This document shows, piece after piece, positions 3,608-5,759 of a stretch of 5,759 nt of DNA. This DNA comes from Burkholderiales bacterium (GTDB lineage: Bacteria; Pseudomonadota; Gammaproteobacteria; Burkholderiales; Usitatibacteraceae), in contig JAICTR010000197.1 in assembly GCA_025936275.1 (NCBI GenBank), positions 1-5,759 on the forward strand, in the 5' to 3' direction. The notes beneath the pieces are model-generated. The model saw nothing but the letters and a program-made list of their open reading frames with translations. It did not search any database and was not told the origin of the DNA. The translations under genes and the position numbers were made by a program. The first letter of the stretch is position 1. Every line of letters begins with the position of its first letter.

Positions 3608-5759
3608 ATGCTCTCCCCGACTCGAAGCCGCGACCGCGCCCCGCTCTTCGCATTCGCCGGCGGCATCGCGGTCACCGCCGGTGTCGTGTGGCTGCTCGCG
3701 AGCCTCGCGCTCGACCGCCAGCGCGACGAGTTCCTCGCCGCGGCGAGCCAGGCGCGCGCGGCGGTGCTGGCCAAGGTGGAGACGTCGGTCGCGCTGCTGC
3801 GCGGCGCCGCCGGCCTCTTCGCGAGCCGCGAGGTGCCGGTCAACGTGCGCAACTTCCGCGACTACGTCGATCGCCTGGCGCTGCGCGAGCGTTACCCGGG
3901 CCTGCTCGGCATCGGCTTCGCGCAGCGCATCGCCCCCGGCGACGAGGATGCGATCGCGCGGCGCATGCGCACGCAGGGACACGCGGGATTCCACGTATGG
4001 CCCGAGGGCGCGCCGGACCTGCGCACGACGATCACCTTCCTCGAGCCGCTCGACCCGCGCAACCGCGCCGCGATCGGCTACGACATGGCGACCAACGACA
4101 TCCGCCGCGAGGCGATGGAGCGCGCGCGCGACAGCGGCCACGTGCAGGCCTCGGGCATGGTCGAGCTGGTGCAGGAGATCTACGCGCACCGCCAGCCGGG
4201 CTTCCTGCTTTACCTGCCGGTGTACCTCGACGGCGCGATGCCCGGGACCATCGCGCAGCGCCGCGAGGAGCTGCTCGGCTTCGCGTACTCGCCGATCCGC
4301 GCCGTGGACTTCCTCTCCAGCGCGTTCGACTACGAGATCGAGCCGTCGGTGGACATGGCGGTCTACCACGGGCGCGAGCCCCGCGAGGCCTCGCTCCTCT
4401 ATCACCGCGGCTCGGTCCCGGGAAACCTGCGCTTCGCCTGGAGCGAGACCGTGGATGTGCAGGGGCAGCCGTGGACCTTCGTCTTCCGCTCGCGCGCGGG
4501 CTGGCTGCAGGCGGTGGCGCTGCCCGCGGTGATCGCGATCGCGGGGCTGCTGCTTTCCGCGCTCCTCGCGCTGCTCGTGGCGCGCGAGCGGCGCGCGCGC
4601 GCCGCCGCCCAGGAGGCGCTCGAGGCCGAGCGCGCGGCGCGCGGCGAGGCCGAGCGCGCCAACCGCATGAAGGACGAGTTCCTCGCGATGCTCTCTCACG
4701 AATTGCGCACGCCGCTGCACGCGATCCTCGGCTGGACGACGCTGCTGCGCATGCCCGAGCTCGCGGAAGACAAGCGCCGCCAGGGCATCGACGTGATCGA
4801 GCGCAACGCGCGCACGCAGTCGCGCCTCATCGAGGACCTCCTCGACATGAACCGCGTGGCCTCCGGCAAGCTCGCCCTCGACATCCAGTGCCACGACCTG
4901 CACGGCATCGTCGAGAACGCCGTGCGCTCGATGCGCCCGCAGTTCGAGGCGAAGGGCGTGGCGCTGCGCGCGTCGCTCGGCGAGCCGCCCTGCCCGGTGC
5001 GTGGCGACGCGGCGCGGCTCACGCAGGTGGTCGGCAACCTGCTCTCCAACGCGGTGAAGTTCACGCCGGCGGGCGGCGAGGTCGAGGTGACGCTCGCGTG
5101 CCCCGCGGGCGAGGCGCATCTCGCGGTGCGCGATACCGGCGAGGGCATCGATCCCGCGTTCATGGAGCGGATCTTCGAGCGCTTCGCGCAGGCCGACGCC
5201 TCGTCGGCGCGGCGCCACGGCGGCCTCGGGCTGGGCCTTTCGATCGTGCGCCAGCTGGTCGCGATGCACGGCGGGTCGATCCGCGTCGAGAGCGAGGGCG
5301 TGGGGCGCGGCTCGACGTTCGAGGTGACGCTGCCCCTCGACGAGGAAGAGGGCGCGGACGTGCGGCGCATGCCGCGCGCCGACGATTCGGAGCGCCTGCG
5401 CGGCGTGCGCGTGCTCGCGGTGGACGACGACGACGATGCGCGCGAGTTCATCCGCACGCTGCTCGCGGCGCGCGGCGCCGAGGTGCACACCGCCGCGTCC
5501 GCGGCCGAGGCGCTCGAAGCGCTCGCGCGTTGGCGCCCCCACGTGCTGCTGAGCGACATCGGCATGCCCGGCACCGACGGCCATGCGCGGCTGCGCTCGG
5601 TCCGCGCGCTTCCCGCCGCCGCGGGCGGCGACGTGCCCGCGAGAGCGCTCACCGCCTATGCGCGCGAGGTCGACCGGCGCGCGGCCTTGGACGCGGGCTT
5701 CGACATGCACCTCGTGAAGCCGCTGCGCGGCGAGGCGCTGGTGGAAACGGTGGCGGGGC
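3608..5759 (+). CDS. CHASE-domain hybrid sensor histidine kinase (3' end cut by window)
   Basis: The frame stays open from ATG 3608 to the window edge, giving 717 codons. It is a membrane sensor that autophosphorylates on His and passes phosphate to its own receiver domain. In order: TM1 (about 12-35); periplasmic CHASE-type ligand-binding region (about 77-290) with FRDYV, RYPGLLGIGF, TFLEPLDPRNRAAIGYD and GFLLYLPVY; TM2 (about 302-325); a charged coiled coil (326-355); HisKA with SHELRTP and phospho-acceptor His364; HATPase_c with N-box NLLSNAVKFTP (Asn481), DTGEGI (509-514) and GGLGLGLSIV (538-547); then a receiver (about 600 on) with Asp606/607, phospho-acceptor Asp650, Thr682 and Lys704. 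Only the last part of the receiver, and any further domain, is missing. Arg679 occupies a usually hydrophobic receiver strand position. No DNA-binding output is visible, so an Hpt protein or separate regulator is expected. The ligand is unknown. The start is the first ATG in frame and leaves a sensible N-terminus, though no Shine-Dalgarno is seen. Confidence 0.93.
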   Translation, partial: MLSPTRSRDRAPLFAFAGGIAVTAGVVWLLASLALDRQRDEFLAAASQARAAVLAKVETSVALLRGAAGLFASREVPVNVRNFRDYVDRLALRERYPGLLGIGFAQRIAPGDEDAIARRMRTQGHAGFHVWPEGAPDLRTTITFLEPLDPRNRAAIGYDMATNDIRREAMERARDSGHVQASGMVELVQEIYAHRQPGFLLYLPVYLDGAMPGTIAQRREELLGFAYSPIRAVDFLSSAFDYEIEPSVDMAVYHGREPREASLLYHRGSVPGNLRFAWSETVDVQGQPWTFVFRSRAGWLQAVALPAVIAIAGLLLSALLALLVARERRARAAAQEALEAERAARGEAERANRMKDEFLAMLSHELRTPLHAILGWTTLLRMPELAEDKRRQGIDVIERNARTQSRLIEDLLDMNRVASGKLALDIQCHDLHGIVENAVRSMRPQFEAKGVALRASLGEPPCPVRGDAARLTQVVGNLLSNAVKFTPAGGEVEVTLACPAGEAHLAVRDTGEGIDPAFMERIFERFAQADASSARRHGGLGLGLSIVRQLVAMHGGSIRVESEGVGRGSTFEVTLPLDEEEGADVRRMPRADDSERLRGVRVLAVDDDDDAREFIRTLLAARGAEVHTAASAAEALEALARWRPHVLLSDIGMPGTDGHARLRSVRALPAAAGGDVPARALTAYAREVDRRAALDAGFDMHLVKPLRGEALVETVAG

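Noticed and set aside
1614..3653. 679-codon minus-strand open frame covering the transporter and dioxygenase
   Set aside because: It is in another frame of the same strand, and the product is Arg/Ala-rich without motifs. The two real genes in it have clear families, and the dioxygenase has a good ribosome binding site.
3590..5710. Very long minus-strand open frame (706 codons) opposite the kinase
   Set aside because: Its translation is Arg/Ala/His-rich low-complexity sequence with no family motif, while the plus strand encodes a complete CHASE-HisKA-HATPase-receiver order. It is a GC-bias shadow.

Overview
The window is GC-rich with strong third-position G/C bias. The gene content and crotonase, thiol dioxygenase and CHASE-kinase types suggest an environmental Pseudomonadota, most likely a betaproteobacterium. 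This placement is inference; no rRNA or other phylogenetic marker is present.

Layout: positions 1-174 hold no convincing gene. They carry two facing arrays of a ten-base repeat (consensus GATGAACGCA) with an 8-bp perfect hairpin between them. Positions 175-3532 hold four genes on the minus strand, transcribed from right to left: an MFS transporter (2303-3532), a Gln-type cupin thiol dioxygenase (1733-2287), a crotonase-family protein with altered catalytic positions (985-1740), and a small four-helix membrane protein of unknown function (175-909). The first three are tightly packed, with a 15-nt gap and then an 8-nt overlap, and look like one operon. The fourth follows after 75 nt with its own good ribosome binding site. 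A 75-nt divergent intergenic region (3533-3607) separates this operon from a plus-strand CHASE-domain hybrid histidine kinase (3608 to the window edge). That gene is the largest in the window and is cut off near the end of its receiver domain.

How they may work together: the transporter could import a small organic acid, the dioxygenase would oxidise a thiol to a sulfinate, and the crotonase-fold protein could act on a CoA thioester made downstream. A 3-mercaptopropionate-like thiol carboxylate fits the visible residues of the dioxygenase. The pathway is inference; no CoA ligase, desulfinase or disulfide reductase is visible here. The divergent kinase could sense a related ligand, but it has no DNA-binding output in the visible part and the link rests on position only.
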